This document shows, piece after piece, positions 7,722-16,010 of a stretch of DNA of 64,000 nt (position 1 is the first letter of the stretch; each line of letters begins with the position of its first letter). Position numbers and translations under genes: made by a program. Source of the stretch: an uncultured bacterium (GTDB taxonomy: Bacteria > Patescibacteriota > Saccharimonadia > Saccharimonadales > Saccharimonadaceae); the NCBI GenBank assembly GCA_903899655.1, contig CAIUKF010000010.1:62001-126000 (forward strand). The letters run 5' to 3'. The notes under the pieces are model-generated. The model searched no databases. It was not told the DNA's origin and worked only from the letters and a program-made list of their open reading frames with translations.

Positions 7722-10118
7722 TTAGGCTTTTTTGCGACGAGTTTTGACGGCGCGTTTAGTGACACGCTTGACGGTCTTTTTAGGTGAAGACTTGGCGCTT
7801 TTACGGACAAAACGACCTTTTTTAGCGGCTGGAGCATCTCTTAATAAATCGATTGCTTGTTGATGTGTGATACTGGCAGGTTCGGTGTCTTTGGGGATTT
7901 TAGCATTTTTGACGCCATCAGTAATATATGGTCCAAAACGGCCTTTTAGGACTTTAACACCATCGCCAAAGTCAGCGATATTTTTTTCGGCATCAGCTTG
8001 TTTTTTAGCACTGAACAATCCCAAAGCTTCATCAAGGGTTATAGTATGAGGGTCAAGCGGTTTAATGCTGACAAAAGTTTTATCAATCTGAATATATGGT
8101 CCAAAACGGCCAATGTTAGCCTTAATGACGGCGCCTTCGGGTGTTTGACCGACGATACGTGGTAGTTTAAAGGCATATAGGGCTTCTTCCAGGGTGACGG
8201 TTTCGATTTTGCGTCCAGCTGGAATTGGTGCAAATTGTGGTTTGTCGTCGTCACCTTCACTACCACCCAGTTGTAACATTGGGCCAAAACGACCAAAGCG
8301 GGCCAAAACTGGTTTACCGGTCTTGGGGTCGACGCCGATTTCGCGAGCTTTGGCGACTGAACTGCGGTCGATACCACCTGATCCCTCGATTAATTTATGG
8401 AATGGGATGTAAAAACCGTCTAACATCGTGTTACGTGCCAAAGCACCAGCGGCGATTTTGTCGAACCCTAATTCAACAGTGGCGGTAAAGCCGTAATCAA
8501 CGATTTGTTCAAAGTGGTTCGATAAAAAGTCACTGACAACCTCACCGGCGGCAGTTGGTACTAATTTACCTCGGTCAGATCCGGTTTTTTCTTGGACTAT
8601 TTTGCGTTCGATGCTGTTATTTTGCAAATTCAAGTTAATAATATCGCGTGGTGTACCTTCAGCTTCACCTTTTTCGGCGTAACCGCGGACTTGGACGGTG
8701 TTGATGATTGTGGCGTAGGTTGATGGACGGCCGATACCTAGGTCTTCTAGTTTTTTAACCAAACTACCTTCGCTGTAACGGGCTGGTGGTCGGGCAAAGA
8801 CTTGGCGAGCATTAGCGGACGCTAAATCTAGCGTGTCGCCCGAGGTGACGGCTGGCAAAATTTCGGCGTCTTTTTTGCTGCCACCATAGACTTTCAAAAA
8901 GCCATCAAAGAGAATTACCTCTCCCTTTGCTTCAAAGTTGGCTATTGGAAGGTGGCTATTGGAAGGTGGCGTTTTAATCGCAATTGTAATTACGGTTTTT
9001 TCTAGTTTAGCGGCGGCCATTTGGCTGGCTAGGGTGCGACGACGGATTAGGTCGTATAATTTTTGCTCGTATTCATTACTGCTGGCGCGTTCGACGCGCA
9101 TATCTGTTGGGCGAATGGCTTCGTGAGCTTCCTGAGCGCTGGCACTTTTGGTTTTAAAAGCTCGAACTTGACTGTAATTATCGCCCCAAGTTGATTTGAT
9201 GTAATCGGCTGACATGGCGATGGCTTGGCCACTTAATGTGACGCTGTCGGTTCTCATATATGTGATCTTGCCCTCTTGATACAGTTTTTGAGCGCTGGAC
9301 ATAGTTGATTTGGCGCTGAACCCTAATCGGCTGTTAGCTTCTTGTTGCAAGGTACTGGTGGTAAAAGGTGCGCCAGGATTGCGAACGGCTGGGCTGGTGG
9401 TGACATCAGATACGGAAAAGGTTGACCCGATTAGACTCTCCAAAAAAGCCTGAGCATCTGATTCAGTGTCAAATTTATTTGGTAGTTCGGCCTTAATTAC
9501 GTCACCATTATGAGTAAATTCTGCGACAACTTTGAACGAAAATGATCCGTTAAAAGCATCAATTTCGTGCTCGCGCTCGACTAGCAACCTAACGGCTGGT
9601 GACTGAACACGGCCAGCAGATTTGCCACCAGGTACTTTGCGCCAGACAACTGGTGATAGTTCAAATCCAACCAATCGGTCTAAAATTTGGCGAGCTTGTT
9701 GAGCGGCCACCAAATCCATATCGATTGTTCGAGGGTGCTTAATTGCTTCTTCGATGGCGCCTTTGGTGATTTCGTGAAAAACAATGCGTTTGGTGGTTTT
9801 TGGGTCAAGTTTTAAAACTTCGCATAAATGCCAAGCAATTGCCTCCCCTTCGCGGTCTTCATCGGTTGCGAGCCAAACTGTGTCGGCGGCTGAAACGGCT
9901 TTTTTAAGACCAGTGATGATTTTCTTTTTATCAGGATCGACTTCATAAGTTGTTTTGTAGCCATTTTTGACATCAATCGGTGGCGTACTGTCTTTGGTTT
10001 TTTTGACTATACTACGAATATGCCCAACGCTGGACAGTACAGTAAAGTCACTACCAAGGTATTTTTCAATGGTTTTGGCTTTGGCTGGTGACTCGACGAT
10101 GACTAAGTTCTTGCTCAT
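7722..10118 (-). CDS. topA: DNA topoisomerase I (type IA)
   Basis: 798 aa; relaxes negative supercoils by passing one strand through a transient 5'-phosphotyrosine break. The N-terminal Toprim domain (MSKNLVIVESPAKAKTIEKYLG, DEDREGEAIAWHL) and the catalytic TYMRTDS motif (Tyr near 288) are intact. The C-terminus has repeated GRFGP-containing Toprim-C-like modules (PKTGKPVLARFGRFGP, KANIGRFGPYIQ, LKGRFGPYI) instead of four-cysteine zinc fingers, then a Lys/Arg-rich tail. Near residues 382-395 the protein carries TPPSNSHLPIA, encoded by two copies of a 14-bp dispersed repeat (8941-8968), apparently inserted in frame in a loop. dprA lies immediately upstream in the usual CPR/Firmicute order dprA-topA. 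Confidence 0.97.
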   Translation of the reverse strand: MSKNLVIVESPAKAKTIEKYLGSDFTVLSSVGHIRSIVKKTKDSTPPIDVKNGYKTTYEVDPDKKKIITGLKKAVSAADTVWLATDEDREGEAIAWHLCEVLKLDPKTTKRIVFHEITKGAIEEAIKHPRTIDMDLVAAQQARQILDRLVGFELSPVVWRKVPGGKSAGRVQSPAVRLLVEREHEIDAFNGSFSFKVVAEFTHNGDVIKAELPNKFDTESDAQAFLESLIGSTFSVSDVTTSPAVRNPGAPFTTSTLQQEANSRLGFSAKSTMSSAQKLYQEGKITYMRTDSVTLSGQAIAMSADYIKSTWGDNYSQVRAFKTKSASAQEAHEAIRPTDMRVERASSNEYEQKLYDLIRRRTLASQMAAAKLEKTVITIAIKTPPSNSHLPIANFEAKGEVILFDGFLKVYGGSKKDAEILPAVTSGDTLDLASANARQVFARPPARYSEGSLVKKLEDLGIGRPSTYATIINTVQVRGYAEKGEAEGTPRDIINLNLQNNSIERKIVQEKTGSDRGKLVPTAAGEVVSDFLSNHFEQIVDYGFTATVELGFDKIAAGALARNTMLDGFYIPFHKLIEGSGGIDRSSVAKAREIGVDPKTGKPVLARFGRFGPMLQLGGSEGDDDKPQFAPIPAGRKIETVTLEEALYAFKLPRIVGQTPEGAVIKANIGRFGPYIQIDKTFVSIKPLDPHTITLDEALGLFSAKKQADAEKNIADFGDGVKVLKGRFGPYITDGVKNAKIPKDTEPASITHQQAIDLLRDAPAAKKGRFVRKSAKSSPKKTVKRVTKRAVKTRRKKA
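8937..8969. repeat. Two copies of GCTATTGGAAGGTG inside topA
   Basis: The 14-bp word GCTATTGGAAGGTG occurs twice back to back (8941-8954 and 8955-8968), preceded by TTG. The same word appears in the intergenic repeats at 19.3 kb, and its CTATTGG core at 15.8 and 48.7 kb. Here it is translated on the minus strand as part of topA and keeps the frame open. Confidence 0.75.
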
Positions 10119-10162
10119 TAATGCCTTATACTACTTAACTTATTACGATTTGTAAACCTAGG

Positions 10163-11020
10163 CTAGCGCAAAGTCCATTGATTGCCACCGAGGGCGCGAA
10201 TCGTGCCAGATATTTCCATCATAGTGATGGCGCGCGAAAATTCGACGATATCCACCTCTGATAAAACTTGTAATTCTTCGCCGTCGCGGATGCCAGATTG
10301 TAATAGACTGATAATTTTCGATTCCAGTGGCGTCGATCCAAGCGGTAATAATGACTGTGGTCGCAATAATTCAGGCGCAATAATTTCCAACACGTCTTCG
10401 GCGCAAGTGATGGGATGGGCGCCTTGTTTTATTAGGTTATTGCAGCCGGCTGACAACGGACTGGTAATATTACCAGGGACAACAAAGACTTCCCGACCCT
10501 GTTCAAGGGCGTGAGCGGCGGTTGATAACGTGCCACTGCGGGCGGCAGCTTCGGTGACGATAATGGCGTCGGATAATCCGCTGACGATTCGATTGCGTTC
10601 AAGGAACTGAAAGTCTCTGGCTTCGGTTCCGGGTTCGTATTCGCTTATGATTGCGCCTTCGTGGGCTAAAACGTCATACGCGAGGTCTCTGTTGGTCGCA
10701 GGGTATATTATATCGACACCATTAGCCAGAACGGCGAGTGTTTTACCGCCAGCGTCCAATGCAGCCCGATGAGCGATAGCGTCAACGCCTAATGCCAGAC
10801 CACTGACGATTACGACGCCACGTTTAGCGATATCGAATGCCAGTTGGTATGTCACCTCTTTGCCATAGGCTGTTGGTTTACGTGATCCGACAATCGCGAC
10901 GGTTGGAATGCGCTTGTCCGGTATTTTTCCTATAAAATGTAACTTTTTGGGTGGAATAGCAATAGTAGTAATAATCTGTAAGTATTTACTGTCTTGGGGT
11001 GATATACTATTGATTTTCAT
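10163..11020 (-). CDS. dprA: DNA-processing protein DprA (Smf)
   Basis: 285 aa. Loads RecA onto incoming single-stranded DNA during natural transformation. The Rossmann-like DprA core is clear: VGSRKPTAYG (about 45-54), SGLALGVDAIAH (about 76-87), NGVDIIYPATN, and RSGTLSTAAHALEQGREVF. A C-terminal winged-helix-like segment follows (EVDIVEFSRAITMMEISGTIRAL). The N-terminal SAM-like domain of longer DprA proteins is missing or reduced. The gene sits 44 nt upstream of topA on the same strand, so the two are probably co-transcribed. It fits the competence reported for Saccharibacteria-like bacteria. Confidence 0.95.
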   Translation of the reverse strand: MKINSISPQDSKYLQIITTIAIPPKKLHFIGKIPDKRIPTVAIVGSRKPTAYGKEVTYQLAFDIAKRGVVIVSGLALGVDAIAHRAALDAGGKTLAVLANGVDIIYPATNRDLAYDVLAHEGAIISEYEPGTEARDFQFLERNRIVSGLSDAIIVTEAAARSGTLSTAAHALEQGREVFVVPGNITSPLSAGCNNLIKQGAHPITCAEDVLEIIAPELLRPQSLLPLGSTPLESKIISLLQSGIRDGEELQVLSEVDIVEFSRAITMMEISGTIRALGGNQWTLR

Positions 11021-11042
11021 ATAATTTTATTACTAAAAGTAT

Positions 11043-11070
11043 TGACTTATATACGATTACGTGCTATTAT
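11043..11070 (+). promoter_or_regulatory. Strong sigma70-type promoter for the candidate RNA
   Basis: TTGACT, 17 bases, then TATTAT preceded by TGC (extended -10), on the plus strand in the dprA-pth gap. No plus-strand coding frame follows; the next feature is a series of hairpins ending in a terminator. Confidence 0.7.
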
Positions 11071-11076
11071 CGGAAA

Positions 11077-11401
11077 CGATTGGTTATATTGCGAGATTAA
11101 CCAAACGCACCTTATACCCCCTATTCTAATAGTGAACTTACCGCTTGGCAATGTAATTTTATAATTACAGGCTAAGTGGTAAGTTCACAAATGTTAGATT
11201 ATATACAATGTGTTTTTAAGGTAGACTACCCTCCATCCTTAAGAAATGACACTTCGAGTGTAAGGCATTGTATATATACTAATCCCTTTAACCAGCGGGC
11301 TTCTGCAATTATTATTGAGAATGCTGCGCATACCCTTGGGTGGGTTAAAGGGTAAAATAGCGCTCCCAGCGATGCCCACCCTTGCTGAGAGCGCTTTTTT
11401 A
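11077..11401 (+). ncRNA. Candidate structured non-coding RNA (~325 nt), family not recognised
   Basis: Between a good promoter and a Rho-independent terminator lie consecutive hairpins: TTGGTTA/TTAACCAA (11080-11104); an 11-bp perfect stem GTGAACTTACC/GGTAAGTTCAC (11132-11188) enclosing GTAATT/AATTAC; TTAAGG/CCTTAA (about 11216-11242) inside ACAATG/CATTGT; ACACT-TCG-AGTGT (about 11250); and a 10-bp perfect stem CCCTTTAACC/GGTTAAAGGG (11284-11352). No open frame of useful size is present. The size would suit 6S RNA, RNase P RNA or tmRNA, but their hallmark sequences (including a 3' CCA end for tmRNA) were not seen. Its identity is left open. Confidence 0.6.
11358..11401 (+). terminator. Rho-independent terminator of the candidate RNA
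   Basis: AGCGCTC ... GAGAGCGCT stem followed by six T residues, on the plus strand. The flanking genes are both on the minus strand, so it can only serve the RNA above, or act in reverse orientation without a U tract. Confidence 0.75.
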
Positions 11402-11405
11402 GTGT

Positions 11406-11975
11406 CTAAATGTCAGTTTTTAGACTGGTGATTTTTATAGTGCCGCCACAAAAGTGTTCAATTAATTGAATGACGTGTGGGGTGATTTCAGTTGCAAGGT
11501 GTTTTGATTCGTCGGCGCTGAATTTTGCTAGGACAAAATCAGTGTCGCCTATTTGTTGGCGCTTGTCATTGTCGATGCCGATGCGGATGCGGTGAAAATC
11601 GGTGCCAAGGTGAGAATTTAATGATTTTATGCCATTATTACCAGCGTCACGGCCTTGGTTGCGAACACGAATTGTGCCAAATGGCAGCGCTAAATCGTCA
11701 TGAATAACCAGTAAATCGCTGCTTGTATTTAATTTATAAAAGTCGACTAGATTTCGAGCACTGTCCCCTGTTTCATTGTAAAAAGTCGTTGGTTTAACCA
11801 GTAATACCTTTTCGCCATTTATCGTTGTTTCGGCAATATGGGCGTGAAATTTAGTTTTGTTGGTCCAATTGGCGCCTAATTGGTCAGCCAAGGCATTAAT
11901 CATCGCAAAGCCGACATTATGGCGTGTTGACGTATAATCTGGTTCGGGATTGCCTTGAGCGAATATTAACTTCAT
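11406..11975 (-). CDS. pth: Peptidyl-tRNA hydrolase
   Basis: 189 aa. Cleaves peptidyl-tRNA released by stalled ribosomes. Canonical active-site elements are visible: Asn9 in GNPEPDY (usually GNPG), His19 in STRHNVGF, and the Asp of VIHDDLALPFG (about 92), followed by RDAGNNGIKS. The chosen start (MKLIFAQGN) matches the family. The frame stays open for another 36 codons upstream, but that part overlaps the promoter region of the divergent protease gene and is not family sequence. Confidence 0.95.
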   Translation of the reverse strand: MKLIFAQGNPEPDYTSTRHNVGFAMINALADQLGANWTNKTKFHAHIAETTINGEKVLLVKPTTFYNETGDSARNLVDFYKLNTSSDLLVIHDDLALPFGTIRVRNQGRDAGNNGIKSLNSHLGTDFHRIRIGIDNDKRQQIGDTDFVLAKFSADESKHLATEITPHVIQLIEHFCGGTIKITSLKTDI

Positions 11976-12033
11976 TAACACTAAGTATATACTATTTGCC
12001 AATATTATTAAAAGTGTTATTGTATAGTTTGAT

Positions 12034-13251
12034 ATGACGGAGCAATTGGGACCTAAGCAAAAGGAAATAAAAAACAGCAACACCTTAGATATAGGTCATT
12101 TTGAGCGTTTTCGTAACGTATATTTAATGTTAGGCGAAATAGTTTTATATGTAGTCATATTTGCTGTTGCAGACGGTGCAGTGAAAGAGTATTTTAAAAT
12201 AAAGTCACTGTCTAATGCTGTGAATGAAAACTCCGTTAGTATTGCTACTTTGCCACAAGCTACATTGCCAGAAAACCCAAAAGCTAAAACACCAGAGGTG
12301 GTGCAACTTAAAGGTTCGGATTATATCCCAGATTGTTATAATCCAGATGGAATTAATGAATTGGTCCAAATTGATGTTGCTACTTCGTCACCAATAGATA
12401 ATAAGGAAATAAATTTAAAAGTAAATGCTAAGCACACTCAATTAGATGTTGTTCCGACTGAATCGCCAGGCTATGCTGAAAAAGTAGCAAGCTCAATTGT
12501 GCGAATCGCTATATATAACGGCGAGCATAAAAGCTATGGAACGGGTTTTGTGGCTATGGATAATAACGGTGGAAAGGTTGTTGTCACTGCGGGCCATGCT
12601 GTTATTGGTAACATGATAGATACTATTAAAGTCATATCATTTGACGATAAAGTGTTTGATGTCGTTAGTGGCTGTAAAATATATGGACATATTGATGATA
12701 AGGGACAATATATTCCAGTAAAACTTTATGAAGAGTTTGGTGGCAATAATTTCGACGTAGCCGTTTTAAGGCTTAAAGATTCGGATAAGCTGTCAGCGCC
12801 TTTGCCTATATCAACCAGAGTATTAAATAAAGGTGAACTGGTGTATGCAATTAACCACCAAATAACAACCGACGGTAGTATCCCGCCGATGAATAAAATG
12901 AGCAAATTTTATATGATTGTTGGCGAGCCTAGTCTTGGTTTTGGCTTTGTTGTGATGCTAGATGGATTGAAGGCTGAAAATGTGGTGTTTAGGACAAAAT
13001 TTAGCGACAGAAATCTTCCTGGTGCCAGTGGTGGGCCAGCTTTTGATAGTGATGGTGCTGTAGTTGGGATAACTTATTCAACCGAAGAACGATGGCATTA
13101 TTTAAATAAAACTGATTTGTTGCAGCAGTATAATACAAGCATTTCCAGCCAAGATGATAAGTTGATTAAACCAGTCGATACGGTTTTCTCTAGTAGGCAA
13201 ATAATAAAAGAAGCTATTGACTCGCCAGTGTTATACAATCAGTCGAATTAA
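12034..13251 (+). CDS. Membrane-anchored trypsin-like serine protease
   Basis: 405 aa with a cytoplasmic N-terminus, one transmembrane helix (about 30-50), a Pro/Thr-rich linker and a chymotrypsin-fold domain outside the membrane. The catalytic triad is visible: His in TAGHAV (about 188), Asp in FDVAVLRL (about 240), Ser in GASGGPAF (about 332). There is no PDZ domain, unlike the HtrA protein at 25.6 kb. Divergent from pth with a gap of about 58 nt, and its stop overlaps the end of der by 4 nt. Substrates are unknown; a role in surface-protein processing or in attacking the host cell is only a possibility. Confidence 0.8.
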   Translation: MTEQLGPKQKEIKNSNTLDIGHFERFRNVYLMLGEIVLYVVIFAVADGAVKEYFKIKSLSNAVNENSVSIATLPQATLPENPKAKTPEVVQLKGSDYIPDCYNPDGINELVQIDVATSSPIDNKEINLKVNAKHTQLDVVPTESPGYAEKVASSIVRIAIYNGEHKSYGTGFVAMDNNGGKVVVTAGHAVIGNMIDTIKVISFDDKVFDVVSGCKIYGHIDDKGQYIPVKLYEEFGGNNFDVAVLRLKDSDKLSAPLPISTRVLNKGELVYAINHQITTDGSIPPMNKMSKFYMIVGEPSLGFGFVVMLDGLKAENVVFRTKFSDRNLPGASGGPAFDSDGAVVGITYSTEERWHYLNKTDLLQQYNTSISSQDDKLIKPVDTVFSSRQIIKEAIDSPVLYNQSN

Positions 13252-14633
13252 TCTTGTAAGTTTTTAGCGGATTGTTCTTTTTCGCGTTCCAGTTGTTCTT
13301 TTTCGCGGTTTGCTTTGATCTGTTTTTCGTCGCGGAAACTGAATTTAATTGGCGTACCAGTGTAGTTGTATGTTTCGCGTAATTGACGTTCCAAATAACG
13401 TTTGTAACTCCAGTGTAGGAATTTAAGGTTTGATCCAAAGATAACAAACCATGGCGGTGTAGTGTCGGTTTGAACGATGTAACGCAATTTTGGATGAGTG
13501 TTTTTAAGACCTGCTGGTGGATGGCTGTGGACGCATTTTTGTAACAAATCATTTAAGACGCGAGTTTTGGTTTGTTGTTTGCGGCGGTCATCAATATCGA
13601 TGGCTAAATCAAATAATTTTGTAACGTTTTGACCAGTTACGCTGCTGGTAAAGATTAATGGTGCCCAAGGTGTAAAGTCAAAGGTTCGAGCAATTTTTGG
13701 CGCAATATCATCGCGCGTATAGGCATCTTTGCCTTCAACACTGTCCCATTTACTGATGACAATCGCCATGCCTTTGCCGGCTTCGTCAATTATACCAGCG
13801 ATACGTTGGTCAAGCTGGGTATTTAATTGGTTGGCATCCATGACTAACAGACAAACATCAGATTCTTCAATAGCCTGCAATGTTCGTAGTACGCTAAACT
13901 TTTCGATGCCGACTTCTTGTTTGCCGGGTTTACGCATACCAGCGGTGTCCAAAAGTTCAATATCACGATCACCGTAACGGACGGCGATGCGGTTGATGTC
14001 ACGAGTTGTGCCGGCGACGTTGGCAACAATCGCCTGTTGTTTGCCAGCCAAAGTGTTGAACAAAAAGCTTTTGCCAACGTTTGGACGGCCGATTAGTGAA
14101 ATACGCAAAATTTCATCAGGCACATATTCGCTGGCGGCAGGAATTAATTCGGTGATGGCTTCAAGCACTTCAATCATGCCTTGATTGTGTTCGGCGCTGG
14201 TACGGATAATTTGTTTGACACCAAGGCGTTTAAATTCATCGATTGGCAAGCTGTCTTTTAGGTCAGATTTGTTGGTTAGCAATATAACTGGTTTTTTACT
14301 GCGCAAAGCTTTTTTGGCAACAAAACGGTCTGAATCGCTTGGGTATTGGCTGCTGTCAACGACGACTAAAATAACATCAGCAGCCACAGCGGCCTCTTCG
14401 ATTTGTTCTTGGATTAGGGCTTCAAAGTCGTCATCTGGGTCTTTAAGTCCAGCGGTATCAACTAACCAAAAGCTGTGTTTATGGTATTCGACGCGGCCTA
14501 GGACGTTGTCGCGAGTTGTGCCGGCTTCACGGGCCACAATCGCCTGTTGAGAACGCACCAAACGGTTAAAAAGCGAACTTTTGCCGACGTTCGCTTGACC
14601 AATAATTGCAACTGTGGGTAGTTTTGATGCCAT
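13248..14633 (-). CDS. der: Ribosome-assembly GTPase Der (EngA)
   Basis: 461 aa with the unique tandem arrangement of two Era-like GTPase domains: G1 motifs GQANVGKSSLF (about 12) and GRPNVGKSFLF (about 182), G3 DTAGLKD and DTAGMRK, G4 TNKSD and SKWDS. A KH-like C-terminal domain follows (PPAGLKNTHPKLRYI...PPWFVIFGSN). Der is needed for 50S subunit maturation. The C-terminus ends in a charged coiled tail (REKEQLEREKEQ). Single-gene unit with a short AT-rich leader before the next plus-strand gene. Confidence 0.97.
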   Translation of the reverse strand: MASKLPTVAIIGQANVGKSSLFNRLVRSQQAIVAREAGTTRDNVLGRVEYHKHSFWLVDTAGLKDPDDDFEALIQEQIEEAAVAADVILVVVDSSQYPSDSDRFVAKKALRSKKPVILLTNKSDLKDSLPIDEFKRLGVKQIIRTSAEHNQGMIEVLEAITELIPAASEYVPDEILRISLIGRPNVGKSFLFNTLAGKQQAIVANVAGTTRDINRIAVRYGDRDIELLDTAGMRKPGKQEVGIEKFSVLRTLQAIEESDVCLLVMDANQLNTQLDQRIAGIIDEAGKGMAIVISKWDSVEGKDAYTRDDIAPKIARTFDFTPWAPLIFTSSVTGQNVTKLFDLAIDIDDRRKQQTKTRVLNDLLQKCVHSHPPAGLKNTHPKLRYIVQTDTTPPWFVIFGSNLKFLHWSYKRYLERQLRETYNYTGTPIKFSFRDEKQIKANREKEQLEREKEQSAKNLQD

Positions 14634-14770
14634 AATTACGATAATTATAACAGAGAAAGGCCAAGATTACGAACATAAGCTTTATAAATGCCAGCTAGCG
14701 GCTCTATTGACTTTGTTTATTAATTGATACAGAATAAGCTTAAGATTAAATAAAATAAAAAAGGTAAAAA

Positions 14771-15082
14771 ATGGATAATAATCAAAACAACGATCAGTTA
14801 CCAACGGAAAATGCTCAACCAATTAACCCTGAAGTAGTAAATTTTAATGCCCCAGTCACTCCACCGGCTCAGAGTTATCCTAGCCAAGAATCCCCTGTTT
14901 TGCAACCAGTTGCACCACAGCCTGTTCAACCTGAAGCTGTTGCACCTGTTGTCGCGACTGAACCAGTCGTTGCTGAACAGCCAGTCAAACCAAAAAAGAG
15001 CCATAAATTAGTAATAGTCGCAATCATAGTAGTAGTTGTTTTAGCTGGACTGGTTGCCGGGTATTTATTAATCAATAAATAA
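14771..15082 (+). CDS. Small tail-anchored proline/valine-rich membrane protein
   Basis: 103 aa. Residues 1-75 are disordered and rich in Pro, Gln, Val and Ala (repeated PVxxQPV patterns). A short basic segment PKKSHK follows, then a single C-terminal transmembrane helix (LVIVAIIVVVVLAGLVAGYLL, about 80-100). Such short proteins with a low-complexity domain and one helix are frequent in CPR genomes; no function is assignable. A purine-rich AAAAAAGGTAAAAA precedes the ATG. Confidence 0.65.
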   Translation: MDNNQNNDQLPTENAQPINPEVVNFNAPVTPPAQSYPSQESPVLQPVAPQPVQPEAVAPVVATEPVVAEQPVKPKKSHKLVIVAIIVVVVLAGLVAGYLLINK

Positions 15083-15088
15083 TTGTTA

Positions 15089-15796
15089 CTAGATTTTATC
15101 AACAATTTCAAATTTACCGGGTTTTATATCACCCAGCGTATAATTACCAAAATTTGTTCGATGTAATTTCAATACGGTGTAACCTAGGGCGCCGAAAGTT
15201 CGGCGAATCTGGCGATTGCGGCCTTCGTGCATGGTGACAATCCAGCTTTTGCGGTCGACGTCATTCATGCGTTCTAGCTGCAATTTACTAGGGCCGTCCT
15301 CTAGTTGAACACCGTAATCGCTAATCATCTGTTGGTGAAGTGGTGCTAAGGCGCTTTCAAGCCGGACATTATAGATCTTAGTCTTAAAAAAGCTAGGATG
15401 AGTCATGTGATATGTAAAATCGCCGTCATTTGACAGTATTATTAGCCCACTACTGTTGCGGTCCAGGCGCCCAACAGTTTTTAGTTGATGTAGTGACTCG
15501 GGCAGTAACTCATAAATAGTTGGGCTGTCACCTTGTTGGCGGCGTGAACAGACATAGCCGATTGGTTTATTTAGAGCGATGTATTGGTATTTAGTTTTAG
15601 CGGCAATTTCTTTGCCGTCAACAGCGACTTTGTCGCCTTCGTTAAATCTAGTGCCTAGTGTGGTGATAGCCCCATTAATTGTAACGTTTCCCCTGTCGAT
15701 TAGATTGTCGGCTTCACGACGAGAAATACCCAGATTAAGAGCCAGGTGTTTATTTAAGCGGACGGTTGTTGATGGTTTTTCTATCATTTCGTTCAT
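15089..15796 (-). CDS. RluB/RsuA-family rRNA pseudouridine synthase
   Basis: 235 aa: an N-terminal S4 RNA-binding domain (about 12-60, LNKHLALNLGISRREADNLI) and a catalytic domain with the RsuA/RluB motif GRLDRNSSGL, whose Asp (about 112) is the nucleophile. The RQIRRTFGALGY motif near the C-terminus is also typical. Isomerises a uridine in rRNA; which position cannot be told from sequence. Its 5' end directly abuts a dispersed CTATTGG-type repeat that fills the gap to the response-regulator gene. Confidence 0.92.
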   Translation of the reverse strand: MNEMIEKPSTTVRLNKHLALNLGISRREADNLIDRGNVTINGAITTLGTRFNEGDKVAVDGKEIAAKTKYQYIALNKPIGYVCSRRQQGDSPTIYELLPESLHQLKTVGRLDRNSSGLIILSNDGDFTYHMTHPSFFKTKIYNVRLESALAPLHQQMISDYGVQLEDGPSKLQLERMNDVDRKSWIVTMHEGRNRQIRRTFGALGYTVLKLHRTNFGNYTLGDIKPGKFEIVDKI

Positions 15797-16010
15797 TATA
15801 ACAGATTAAGGTGACTATTAGAATTTGGCTATTGGAATATGGCGGGAAGTGGCTAATAGCTATTGGAATATGGAAGATAGCGGGAAATGGAATATAGCTA
15901 TTGGAATATGGAATATGGCGAATTACAATAACGCCAATAGCCAATAGCCAATAGCCAATAGCCAATAGCCAATAGCCAATAGCCAATAGCCAATAGCCAA
16001 TAGCCAATCT
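15797..16010. repeat. Dispersed CTATTGG-type repeat with a 10-unit CCAATAG tandem array
   Basis: Fills the whole gap between two minus-strand genes. The left end (ATAACAGATTAAGGTGAC then TATTAGAATTTGG) is almost identical to the repeat at 48.68 kb. The middle is a patchwork of GGCTATTGGAATATGG words. From 15934 to 16003 there are ten exact head-to-tail copies of the heptamer CCAATAG. The array ends within the stop codon region of the response regulator. The left and right ends are inverted with respect to each other (TTGGCTATTGG versus CCAATAGCCAA). Confidence 0.85.

Noticed and set aside
11976-12083. N-terminal extension of pth
   Set aside because: Overlaps the start of the divergent protease gene and matches nothing in the Pth family.
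15934-16003. CRISPR array
   Set aside because: Head-to-tail 7-bp units without spacers.
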